From Bacillota bacterium (GTDB lineage: Bacteria; Bacillota_E; RBS10-35; JAJYVN01): a stretch of DNA of 12,936 nt. The position numbers and the translations under genes are program-made. Shown here in pieces: positions 5,127-12,208 of the stretch. The stretch spans positions 1 to 12,936 of the forward strand of contig JAJZWQ010000091.1 of the NCBI GenBank assembly GCA_021846605.1, written 5' to 3'. Below the pieces are notes generated by a model. That model did not search any database. It saw nothing but the letters and a program-made list of their open reading frames with translations, and was not told the DNA's origin. Position 1 is the first letter of the stretch, and every line of letters starts with the position of its first letter.

Positions 5127-7885
5127 TCACGGGCCAGGTACCGGCACCCGGTCCACCTCCACGTCGCCGGTGAGGTTGCCGTAAGCCTGCCAGCTGTTCC
5201 ACCAGGCGGCGTCGGACTACCGGTTCTCCGGCAGGAGCTGCATGTTGTCTCCGTCGTACATGTCCGGCGAGCCGGTCAGAAGCTGCATCCCCGCCCCGCT
5301 TGCCGCCTGCTGGTCCGGCACGTCGGATGCGGCGTAGTAGGCGGCGAAGCCGGAGCCGGAGGGCACCAGGCTGATGGTGATGCTTCCCTCGGTGCAGCCG
5401 GCGCAGGTGAGCCGCCCGGCCGAGACGTAGGGCGGGTAACCGTAGAACGCATCGCTGCTGTAGCCCTGCGCGTAGGGCCAGTCGTAGAAGGCGTAGCTCG
5501 TGCCGTAGCCGACGGCGGGCTCGCCCCACCAGCCGCCGCGGCTGCTGTCCTGGAGCGCCGCCAGTGAGTAGCTGATGAATTCGGGGTCCGCGACCATGTT
5601 GGTCAGGTGCAGCACCAGCGCGTGCCGGCCGTCCAGGGTCGCCGACGCCGGGAAGCTGGCGGTGTTCGGCCCCAGGTCCACGGTCTGGTCGTAGAGCACC
5701 TAGCACCTGGATGCCGCTGGTCCATGTGACCGTGACGGGGCTGGAGCGGGCCTGCACGCCCGAGCCGCTGTAGTCGGCCACCTGGCCGACGTAGGTCTGG
5801 CTCGTCGGGCTACTCTCGCTCACCTGCGCGCTGCAGGCGGTACCGCTGCCGCAGCGAGCCATGACCTCGCCGCTGCTCTGGTCGTAGACCTCCAGGTAGA
5901 AGGGCGTCGGGCCGACGTCGACGTTGCTGGTGGCGGTCAGCGTCACGCTCTGCCCCGCCTGGACCTGCGTGCTGCTGACGGCGAGCGAGACGCTCCACTG
6001 GGACGGCGGCTCCACGGTGACGGCGGGCGAGCTGGCCTCGGCCACGTAGCCCCCGGCGTAGAAGAAGGTCAGCACCACGTGGTGCGTCCCCGGCTGCAGG
6101 CCGTCGATGCCGAGCTGCCCGCTCGCCGTGCTGAACTCCGGGGCCGCCGTGTCCGGGCTGTCCCATGCCTGGCTCCACCCCCGGTAGCCGTCCTCGCTCG
6201 GCGGCACGAAGGACCAGGACGGTCCCGCCCCAGCCCTGGGTGCAGGTCCCCGGGGCGCCGGTCCAGGCGACCGGAGGGGCCTGCGGCGCCTGCACCGTCA
6301 GCGTAGCGCTGCGGCCGGCCTGCCCGCCGGGCCCGCTGGCGGTGGCCGTCAGGGTGTAGCTGCCCGCCTGCATCGGTGCGGGGAAGGTGCCGCTCCACGA
6401 ACCGCCACCGCCGCTCAGGGCGACGCTCTGGCCACTCCAGGGCAGCGTGACGGAGACGGCGGCGACCGGGTTCGCAGTGGCGACCGCCGCCGTCACCGCC
6501 TGCCCGACCCACGCGGGGTCCGGGCTCAGGGTGAAGGCCGTGACGGCGGGCGGCGGCCAGGCCCATGTGACCGTGACGCCGCTCTGCGCCTGGAGGCTCG
6601 TGCCGTCCGGCTGCACCACCTCGGCACGGTAGCCCTGCGTCATGGGGCTCGGCTCGCTGACGGCGGCCGTGCAGGTGCTGCCGGTACGGCAGGTGGCCAC
6701 CGTCTGGCCGGCGGTCGCATCCAGGATCTCGATCACGAACGGGGTCGGTCCCACGTCCTGGTCGGCCGTCGCCGTCAGGGTGACGGCTTGGCTGGGCAGG
6801 GGGCTGCTGTCGCTGGCCGCCAGGCTCACCTGCCAGCCACCGGCCAGGCCGTTGGCGCCCGTGGCCGGCAGGCAGTCGACGCCGGCCGTGTCCCAGTCGA
6901 TGCTGCCGCCGTAGAGGGTGAAGGCCATGCCGTCCACCGACCGGCCACCGAGGCCCACGTCGCCGGCCGGCACGGCCAGCTCGACCCACTGGCTGCGGGC
7001 GGCGGGGATCGGGCCCATGGGAAAGCGGCTGGCGGTGCCCTCGGTTCCCCAGGCGAGTTCGTCGGCGCCCCAGTACGCGCGGTGGCCCCAGCCGTCGCCG
7101 CCGTCGTCGGTCGTCCACTGCAGCATGATCTCCTGGGGCACGCTCGCGGGCGGGATCCAGACCCACACGGAGAGCAGCCCCGTCTGCGGCACGGAGAGTG
7201 GCGCGCCGTTCGTGAACGAGTGCTGGTGCTCGCCCGGCGCCTCCGCGCTCTGCTGCGCCAGGCTCCCCGTGTGGACGATCTGGCTCTCCCAGGCCCAGGC
7301 GTCGCCGCCGCCGCTCTGCGGCACCGCACCGGGCGGCAGGGCGTCGTCCACCCAGACCGCCGGCGTGCAGGCGCCCGCCTGCGGCGGCGTAATGCTGCCG
7401 TAGGTGCTGATCGTGTTTAACTGCGGCGCCGAGCCGTTGTACGGGGCGCCGGAGGCCGCCAGGGCGCAGTCGGGCTGCTGCACCCCGGGCACGTACTCGC
7501 TGACCGCGCCCTGGCGCGCCTGCAGCGGCAGGCTGCCGAACGCCGTCGGCATGGCGAAGTCGATGCCGACGGTGAGCACGCCGCCGTACGGCTGCTGGCC
7601 GTCCGGGCTCTGCAGGAAGGCGACCTGGGAGGCCGGCACTCCGGCCACGCGCAGGGTCTGGGCGGCCTCCGCCTCCGCCTCCTTGGTCAGGCAGCCGGTG
7701 CCGGATGCGCCCTGGGCCAGCACCCGTGCCGCCGCCTGCAGGGCGTCGGCGGCACGGGCCACCTGCACCGCCTGCACGGTGCCGGCGATGACCGCGCCGG
7801 CCAGCAGCAGCCCGAAGAACCACATGACCATGTCGTCGACGGCCCCGCGCTCCTCGCGGCGGAGCCGGTGCCATAGATTCCGCAT
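5127..7885 (-). pseudogene. giant TadE-like minor pilin/adhesin with jelly-roll and Ig-like domains, interrupted by two frameshifts and an amber codon
   Basis: ATG 7885 follows GGGAGG by about 9 bases. Frame A (to about 6210) begins with a prepilin-type sequence: basic start, EERGAVDDM, a membrane helix (about residues 20-43), then an Ala-rich TadE-like helix. Residues about 175-340 resemble a jelly-roll-like domain of extracellular bacterial proteins (VWVDDALPPGA ... HRAYWGADELAWG ... VDGMAFTLYGG). Residues 350-445 and 447-532 are Ig-like. Frame B (about 6240-5705) carries another Ig-like repeat closely matching the first (DVGPTPF, a Cys pair). Frame C (5699-5220) has an aromatic, Tyr/Gly-rich domain with a CAGC motif, then TAG at 5217-5219, after which sensible protein sequence continues for 29 residues to TGA 5127-5129. 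Restored, the protein would be about 917 residues. It likely sits at the pilus tip or surface. It may be a true pseudogene, a switching gene, or affected by sequencing error. Confidence 0.75.
5695..5708 (-). repeat. 7-bp tandem duplication causing a frameshift in the adhesin gene
   Basis: AGCACCT is repeated exactly in tandem (5695-5701, 5702-5708; GGTGCTAGGTGCT on the coding strand). Removing one copy joins the upstream frame (WTSGIQV) directly to the downstream one (LYDQTVDLGP) with no stop. The duplication itself introduces the stop codon TAG in the downstream frame. Confidence 0.8.
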
Positions 7886-7951
7886 GCCGATCGCCCTCCC
7901 GGGTTGGCCTGAACTCGTCTCCTGCCACGACGTGGTGGGTCGCTGGATGAG

Positions 7952-7978
7952 GGGGGCGGGCACCGGGTGCCCGCCCCC
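7952..7978 (-). terminator. perfect 12-bp hairpin after the pilin gene
   Basis: GGGGGCGGGCAC (7952-7963) and GTGCCCGCCCCC (7967-7978) form a perfect 12-bp stem with a 3-base loop, 9 bases after the pilin stop and upstream of the TadE-like gene. There is no U-tract. Such a hairpin could stabilise the pilin message or attenuate transcription so that pilin is made in excess over the large downstream protein. Confidence 0.55.
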
Positions 7979-7987
7979 GCGTCGGGG

Positions 7988-8218
7988 CTACTGACAGGTG
8001 CCGCCGGTGGTGACGCAGCCGGTGAGCCGCGTCATGATGTCGCCGAAGAATGTCCCGATGTCGCCCTTGAGCGCCCAGACGCCGAGCCCGGCCGCCAGGG
8101 CGAACCCGCCCAGGAGCAGCGTCCAGGTCATGCTGTCGACAGCGCCGCGCTCCTCGCACAGGCGCGCCAACACGAAGGCCCGCGCGCCGTACGCGCGGGC
8201 CAGCAGCGAGAGCAGCAC
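7988..8218 (-). CDS. Flp-like major pilin
   Basis: The 76-residue protein has the Flp architecture: a leader of about 25 residues (MLLSLLARAYGARAFVLARL), the charged stretch CEERG, then AVDSMTW followed by one hydrophobic helix (about residues 30-49) and a short hydrophilic tail with two cysteines (GCVTTGGTCQ). In Tad systems the prepilin peptidase cleaves after that Gly and the helix forms the pilus core. The usual Glu5-Tyr6 after the cleavage site is replaced here by Met5-Thr6, with an Asp at position 3. GTG 8218 is preceded by AAGGAGGGG. It lies between tadC and the TadE-like gene, and a strong hairpin follows it. The two C-terminal cysteines could form a disulfide. A minor-pilin role is the alternative. 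Confidence 0.7.
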   Translation of the reverse strand: MLLSLLARAYGARAFVLARLCEERGAVDSMTWTLLLGGFALAAGLGVWALKGDIGTFFGDIMTRLTGCVTTGGTCQ

Positions 8219-8349
8219 GTCCCCTCCCCTCCTTTCCCTTTGAGCTGTCTGCGGTTGTCGGGTCCGCCTCCCACCCCCTCTCGGACACGTCGTCGCCGCC
8301 CGGCCGCCCCGCCGGGAGGCGAGGCCCCGCGGTGCGCGGGTCGGCCGCT
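8219..8349 (-). other. intergenic region between tadC and the pilin gene
   Basis: 131 bases with the pilin ribosome site at its left end (GGAAAGGAGGGGAGGGG on the minus strand) and otherwise no recognisable promoter of the -35/-10 type. Very GC-rich. A dedicated pilin promoter would be expected here in view of the gap, but I cannot identify one. Confidence 0.4.
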
Positions 8350-9102
8350 TCAGAAGCTGCCGCCCAGCCCGCGCAGCAGCGAGAGCAGCGCGGGTGGCCC
8401 GACCAGCGCCGCCACGGCGAAGAGCAGCCAGCCGATCAGCAGCGTGTAGACGATGGGCAGCGTCTGCGTGCGGGCCTCGATCTGCGCGGCGCGCAGCCGC
8501 TGCAGCGTCTCGCCCGTGCCGGCGAAGGTGTCCGGCCCCGGCGCGTGCCGGCTCCAGGCGGAGAACAGCCGCCGGGCCAGGGACTCGGCGTCGGGGTCCG
8601 CGGCCCGCCGGGCGAAGTCGCGGGGCCAGCGAGGGCGGCGCGGGCGTTCACCCGCCGCAACTCGGCGCCAAGGGGACCTGTGAGGAATCCGGCCGCGCCC
8701 TCCAGGGCGTCGGGCACGGTGGCCCCCGTGTCGAAGTGCAGCTGCAGGTACTCCGCCGCCAGGCGGCGAGGCGCCCCTGCACCGCGCGCAGGGGGAGCTG
8801 GCCCAAGAGCGGCACCAGGAGCGGCAGCAGCCACCAGAGGCGCGCCATCGCCAGCGCCGCCGCGCCCGCTGCGGCCAGGGCGGTCCGCGTGGCCACGAGC
8901 CTGGGCGGGCTGGTCCCGGCGACCTCCAGGGCCAGCGGCTCGGCGCCGGTCGCCCAGCGCGCCGCCGCCGCCCGCAGTTGCAGGAGCCGCGCCTGCCAGG
9001 GCGGCGCCTGCCAGGCCGCGGGGGCGAACCCCCGCGGGGCCGGCAGGAGGTAGCAGAACCCACCCGCGGCGCCGCCGCAGGCGAGCAGAAGCAGATCTCC
9101 AT
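8350..9102 (-). pseudogene. tadC: tadC-like pilus membrane protein gene, broken by frameshifts
   Basis: ATG 9102 follows GGGAGG by 8 bases, as for a normal gene, but the coding potential changes frame three times. Just after the start (about 9085-9100) it moves into a frame reading LLLLACGGAAGGFCYLLPAP ... ARLWWLLPLLVPLLGQLPL. Near 8755-8778 it moves to APRRLAAEYLQLHFDTGATV ... AELRRVNARAAL. Near 8620-8640 it moves to ARRAADPDAESLARRLFSAW ... TLPIVYTLLIGWLLFAVAAL, ending at TGA 8350-8352. Joined, this is about 250 residues with N-terminal, central and C-terminal membrane helices around a GspF-type cytoplasmic domain, the layout of TadC. TadC works with TadB as the inner-membrane platform of the pilus. 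Indels in all three places could be sequencing error or decay. Confidence 0.65.
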
Positions 9103-9182
9103 GGCAATCGCCTCCCGGGAGGTTGGGGCGGTGCCGGCCGCGTCCACGAGACACACTCCGGTTGCGGACCGGCCCGCGCTCG

Positions 9183-9213
9183 TTCATACTGCTGTTATGA
9201 GTTGTGGTAATAT
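9183..9213 (+). promoter_or_regulatory. probable promoter and operator of the mazEF module
   Basis: An AT-rich island stands out in GC-rich DNA. TAATAT (9208-9213) could be a -10 and TTCATA (9183-9188) a -35, with a long 19-base spacing. TCATA (9184-9188) and TATGA (9196-9200) are inverted repeats within it, a candidate operator for the antitoxin. The region also lies between the divergent tadC start (9102) and the antitoxin start (9238). Confidence 0.4.
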
Positions 9214-9237
9214 GCGCCGTAAGCAGAGGCGGGTGCC

Positions 9238-9486
9238 GTGGGCATCGTGCGACTGACGGTCAGTGTTCCGGCCGAGCTGGCCGATGTCTTGGACGCTCTG
9301 GCCCGGGACAGCGGCCTGACCCGCAGCGCGATGGTCACCCGGCTCCTGGAACGCGAGGCGCGGGAGCGCCTGGCCCGGGAGATGGCGGAGGGCTACCGGG
9401 AGACGGCGGGCGGCGGGCGGCGCGAGGTCGCGGCGTTCCTGCCAGCGCAGCGCGAGGTGGTCCTCTCCGATGATCGCCCGCGGTGA
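9238..9486 (+). CDS. MazE-type ribbon-helix-helix antitoxin
   Basis: The 82-residue protein starts at GTG 9238 with AGAGGCGGG just upstream. Residues 1-48 have an RHH pattern: a strand (IVRLTVSVP), helix AELADVLDALARDSG, then LTRSAMVTRLLEREARERLA. The C-terminal 35 residues are flexible and acidic/basic, as expected of the part that wraps and inhibits the toxin. The reading frame overlaps the downstream MazF-like toxin by 17 bases, giving translational coupling. The pair lies on the plus strand inside a minus-strand pilus locus. RHH antitoxins normally bind their own promoter, in line with the inverted repeat at 9184-9200. Confidence 0.75.
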   Translation: MGIVRLTVSVPAELADVLDALARDSGLTRSAMVTRLLEREARERLAREMAEGYRETAGGGRREVAAFLPAQREVVLSDDRPR

Positions 9487-9826
9487 TGTCTACCTGGTGG
9501 ACTGGAGCCCGGCCCGCGGCAGCGAGCAGTCGGGCATGCGCCCGGCCCTCATCCTGCAGAATGACGTGGGCAACCGCTTCAGCTCGACGACCATCGTGGC
9601 AGCGATCAGCACGCGTTTCCGGCGCCCGTACCCCTTCCAGGTGGCCGTCAGCGCCGCCGAGAGCGGCCTGCCGGAGGACAGCGTGGTCAAGCTGGATCAG
9701 GTCCTGACGGTGGACCAGGGACGCCTGGTGCGCAGGGTTGGCGTCCTGTCGCAGGAGCGCATGCGGGAGGTGGCGCGGGCGATCCACCACAGCCTGGCCC
9801 TGACCGAGTGCGGCGGCGTACCCTGA
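9470..9826 (+). CDS. MazF/PemK-family endoribonuclease toxin
   Basis: The 118-residue protein is a clear MazF/PemK-like toxin, which cleaves RNA at short sequence sites. It starts MIARGDVYLVDWSP, followed by the GSEQSGMRPALIL signature (R24 corresponds to the conserved catalytic Arg of this family). TIVAAIS follows, where a Ser (S47) occupies the position of the usual Thr. Then come KLDQVLTVDQGRL and a C-terminal helix (RMREVARAIHHSLAL). Length is normal. ATG 9470 lies within the antitoxin gene (overlap 17 bases), preceded by GAGGTGG. It converges with tadB, the two stops being 23 bases apart. The cleavage sequence cannot be predicted. Confidence 0.88.
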   Translation: MIARGDVYLVDWSPARGSEQSGMRPALILQNDVGNRFSSTTIVAAISTRFRRPYPFQVAVSAAESGLPEDSVVKLDQVLTVDQGRLVRRVGVLSQERMREVARAIHHSLALTECGGVP

Positions 9827-9848
9827 GGCCCCGCGCCGCCATGGGCGC

Positions 9849-10676
9849 TCACTCCACCCATCGCGCCGCCTTGCGCAGCGCCAGCCAGGCGCCCGCCTCC
9901 GAGGTGGCGGCGAACGCCACGGCGACCTGCCCGACCAGGGTGTGGCGCAGCACCTGCGCCGCCGTCGGCCAGAGGCTCACCAGGCTCAGGTAGGCGACCG
10001 GCGGCAGCAGGAACAGGATCCCGGCGAAGGCAGAGTGCCCCGCCAGTTCGGCGCGCCGCTCCGCCCGCAGCTCCCGCCGGCGGCGCAGGATGGCCGCCAA
10101 GCGCGCCACCGCCTCGCCGCCGGCGGCACCCCGCTCACCCAGGGCGGCCAGCAGCCGCAGCAGAAGCGCCAGGTCGCGCCGGCCGCAGGCGCCGGCCCTT
10201 TGCCGCAGCGCCTCGGCCCAGCCGGCTCCGGTGGCGAGCTGGCCGAGCGCCGCGTCCACCTCGGCCGATAGCCACGGCGCCGCCTCCCGGCCCGCCTCCG
10301 CCAGCGCTTGGGGGGCGGCCGGCTCCACGCTGAGCGCGTCCGCGCAGGCGGCGGCGAACTCGCAGATCTGCCGCTCCCGGCGGTCGCGGGCGCGGGCGGT
10401 GGTCATCTCCGCCAGGGCGGCGGGCAGGGTGGCACCGGCGGCACCCAGGATCAGAGCGGCCACGGGGTTGCCCGTGCCAAGCCAGACCAGCAGAGCGCCC
10501 GCGCCGCCGCCCGCCCAGGCGGCGATCTGCCGGCGGTCGGCCCACCGCAGGGTGCGGGTCCTGGCGCGCGCCCCGACTGGGGCCAGCTGCGCCGCCGGCC
10601 GGAACCCGCGCGGCCGGGTGAGCCAGAGGAAGACGAGCCAGGCGACGCCCAGCCCGGTAAGCAGTGCGGGGATCAT
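9849..10676 (-). CDS. tadB: TadB-like pilus assembly membrane protein
   Basis: The 275-residue protein has the GspF/TadB layout. An N-terminal membrane helix (residues 3-20) comes first, then a basic stretch and a helical hairpin around 54-88 (AGGGAGALLVWLG, AALILGAAGATLPAAL). A cytoplasmic GspF-like domain follows (about 105-210; ICEFAAACADALSV and LLLRLLAALGERGAAGGEAV), and then C-terminal helices (AFAGILFLLPPVAYLSLVSLW and after). In Tad systems it forms with TadC the inner-membrane platform that couples the CpaF ATPase to pilin extraction. ATG 10676 is preceded by GAGGGGGG with 9-base spacing, and the gene follows the small membrane protein by 15 bases, so it is cotranscribed with cpaF. 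It is intact, unlike tadC. Confidence 0.8.
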   Translation of the reverse strand: MIPALLTGLGVAWLVFLWLTRPRGFRPAAQLAPVGARARTRTLRWADRRQIAAWAGGGAGALLVWLGTGNPVAALILGAAGATLPAALAEMTTARARDRRERQICEFAAACADALSVEPAAPQALAEAGREAAPWLSAEVDAALGQLATGAGWAEALRQRAGACGRRDLALLLRLLAALGERGAAGGEAVARLAAILRRRRELRAERRAELAGHSAFAGILFLLPPVAYLSLVSLWPTAAQVLRHTLVGQVAVAFAATSEAGAWLALRKAARWVE

Positions 10677-10691
10677 GTGGTGGAACCCCCC

Positions 10692-10931
10692 TCAGCCGCC
10701 GTCGGGCATGCGCCGCCCGACGAGCCAGACATGGAACAGCATCGAGAGCAGGAAGCCCCCGGCCCAGGCGGCGCGGCCAGCCAGGGTAGCCGACCGATAG
10801 TCGGCTACCGCGCAAGCCAGGGCCGCCAGGGCGCTGGCCAAAAGCAGGCCGAGGTACACCCACTCGTGGCAACAGATCTCGTAGAAGGCGAAGTCCAGCT
10901 CGCCGATCAGATGATCCAGGCGCGCCCTCAC
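10692..10931 (-). CDS. small two-helix membrane protein between cpaF and tadB
   Basis: The 79-residue protein starts at GTG 10931, overlapping the cpaF stop by GTGA, with a strong AGGAGGTGG in front. It begins with an amphipathic segment (RARLDHLIGELDFAFYEICC), then has two hydrophobic helices at about 25-43 and 54-72 joined by a short loop (DYRSATLAGR) and a GRRMPDGG tail. I do not recognise a family. Position and translational coupling argue for a pilus-assembly accessory, possibly binding CpaF or TadB in the membrane. The two adjacent cysteines (20-21) are notable. Confidence 0.7.
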   Translation of the reverse strand: MRARLDHLIGELDFAFYEICCHEWVYLGLLLASALAALACAVADYRSATLAGRAAWAGGFLLSMLFHVWLVGRRMPDGG

Positions 10932-12208
10932 GTCCCTCCACCTCCTGCCGGGGCCGCCAGGTCGATCTTCCGCCGCAGCCGCTCGGACGGCTCGGCCACC
11001 TGGCGCAACTCGCCCGTCTCCAACCGGAAGAGGTCGCGGGGCGGCCCGCCCACGACGGGCTCGGCCACCCGCACCACAGCCAGGCGCCGCGTCTCGATCA
11101 GCAGGTCCAGGGCCAGCGCCGGCAGCTCCCGTGCCCAGGCCGGGTCCAGCCCGCCGGCCGAGGCCAGCACGGCCAGGCGCCAGAGCGCCAGCTCCGGGCT
11201 GCCGGCATGCACCGTCGCCAGCACCTGGTGGCCGGAGAGGGCCGCGTTCAGAAACGGCAGCGCCTCGCTGCTCAGGATCTCGCCCAGAACCAGCACCTGG
11301 GGCAGCAACTGCAGTGTCACGGGGAAGATGTCGGCCAGGGTCAGGTCGGCCCCGCCCGGCCGCGGCACCGCCTCCAGGGCCATCACGTTGGGCGCATCCA
11401 GGCGCAGCTCGGCCGTGTGTTCCAGCACGACGATGCGCCGCCCGTCCTGGTGCAGTTGCAGCAGCGCCCGCAGGTCCGTCGTCTTGCCCGACCCCGTCGG
11501 CCCGTGGATCAGGCAGTTCAGCTCCGCCTGCATGGCCGTTCCGAGGAACTCCCGTAGCTCCCCGGTCCAGGCACCGCGCGAAACAAGCTCGTCCGGTCCG
11601 AGCCGGCCCGGCGGCGCCGGCTTGCGGAGCGCCAGCAGCGGCGTGCCCTGGCTCAGCAGCGGCCGCGCGATGCGCACGCGCACCCCGCCCGGCGCCTCGA
11701 CCAGGGCTGTCGGCGTCTCCACCGTGAAGGGCCGGTGGTCGGCCGCGGCCAGCCGCTCGCAGAGCGCCAGCAACTCCTCGGGCGTCACCGCCGGCAGCCG
11801 CACGCGCTGCAGGCGGCCCTGCCGCACCGCCCAGACCGAGCGGTCGCCGTTGACCAGCACGTCGGTCACCTCGGGGTCGTCCACCAACGGCTGCAGGAAC
11901 CCGAAGCCAGCCACCCGGGCGGCCAGCCGCCCGGCCAGCTCTCGCCGCTCGGCGGAGGCGATCTCGCCCGCCTCCGCATCCAGACCCTCGGCCAGAGCCG
12001 AGCGTAGCGCCTCCCCGCCCGCCCACGGGTCCAGGGCGGCCCGCGCCACGGCGGCGGTGTGCCGGCTGAGGAGCCGCGCCTCCACCCGCCGCTCCGCCGT
12101 CCCGGGGTCGGACTCCGGCTCGCCCCGGGCGCGCCGGGCGCGCAACAGTTCGTCTCGCAGGTCCACCCGCCCGCCGAGGCTCCGCTCGGGTCCCTCAGAT
12201 CCGCCCAC
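10928..12208 (-). CDS. cpaF: TadA/CpaF-type secretion ATPase
   Basis: The 426-residue cytoplasmic hexameric ATPase drives Tad pilus assembly. Residues 100-215 are the N-terminal domain of the VirB11/CpaF group (FLQPLVDDPEVTDVLVNGD; VETPTALVEAPGGVRVRIARP). The C-terminal domain has Walker A GPTGSGKTT (236-244), an Asp-box region VVLEHTAEL (260-268), Walker-B-like VLVLGEILSSEAL (306-316) and the His box ATVHAGSP (331-338). The Asp-box is usually EDTAEL or EDAAEL; here the Asp is His. The GEVRGGEAL motif of most relatives is GEILSSEAL, without the Arg. GTG 12208 is supported by GGGAGGGGA and lies 14 bases inside the end of the upstream CpaE-like gene. It is the first complete pilus gene in the window. 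Confidence 0.92.
   Translation of the reverse strand: MGGSEGPERSLGGRVDLRDELLRARRARGEPESDPGTAERRVEARLLSRHTAAVARAALDPWAGGEALRSALAEGLDAEAGEIASAERRELAGRLAARVAGFGFLQPLVDDPEVTDVLVNGDRSVWAVRQGRLQRVRLPAVTPEELLALCERLAAADHRPFTVETPTALVEAPGGVRVRIARPLLSQGTPLLALRKPAPPGRLGPDELVSRGAWTGELREFLGTAMQAELNCLIHGPTGSGKTTDLRALLQLHQDGRRIVVLEHTAELRLDAPNVMALEAVPRPGGADLTLADIFPVTLQLLPQVLVLGEILSSEALPFLNAALSGHQVLATVHAGSPELALWRLAVLASAGGLDPAWARELPALALDLLIETRRLAVVRVAEPVVGGPPRDLFRLETGELRQVAEPSERLRRKIDLAAPAGGGGT

Noticed and set aside
6069..8288. 739-residue minus-strand open frame across the pilin and TadE-like region
   Set aside because: It is the out-of-frame shadow of the pilin and adhesin genes (Arg/Gly/Pro-rich), without a plausible start or domains.
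8378..9210. Long plus-strand frames opposite tadC
   Set aside because: They are Ala/Arg/Pro low-complexity peptides. The minus strand shows hydrophobic helices typical of TadC, although split among frames.
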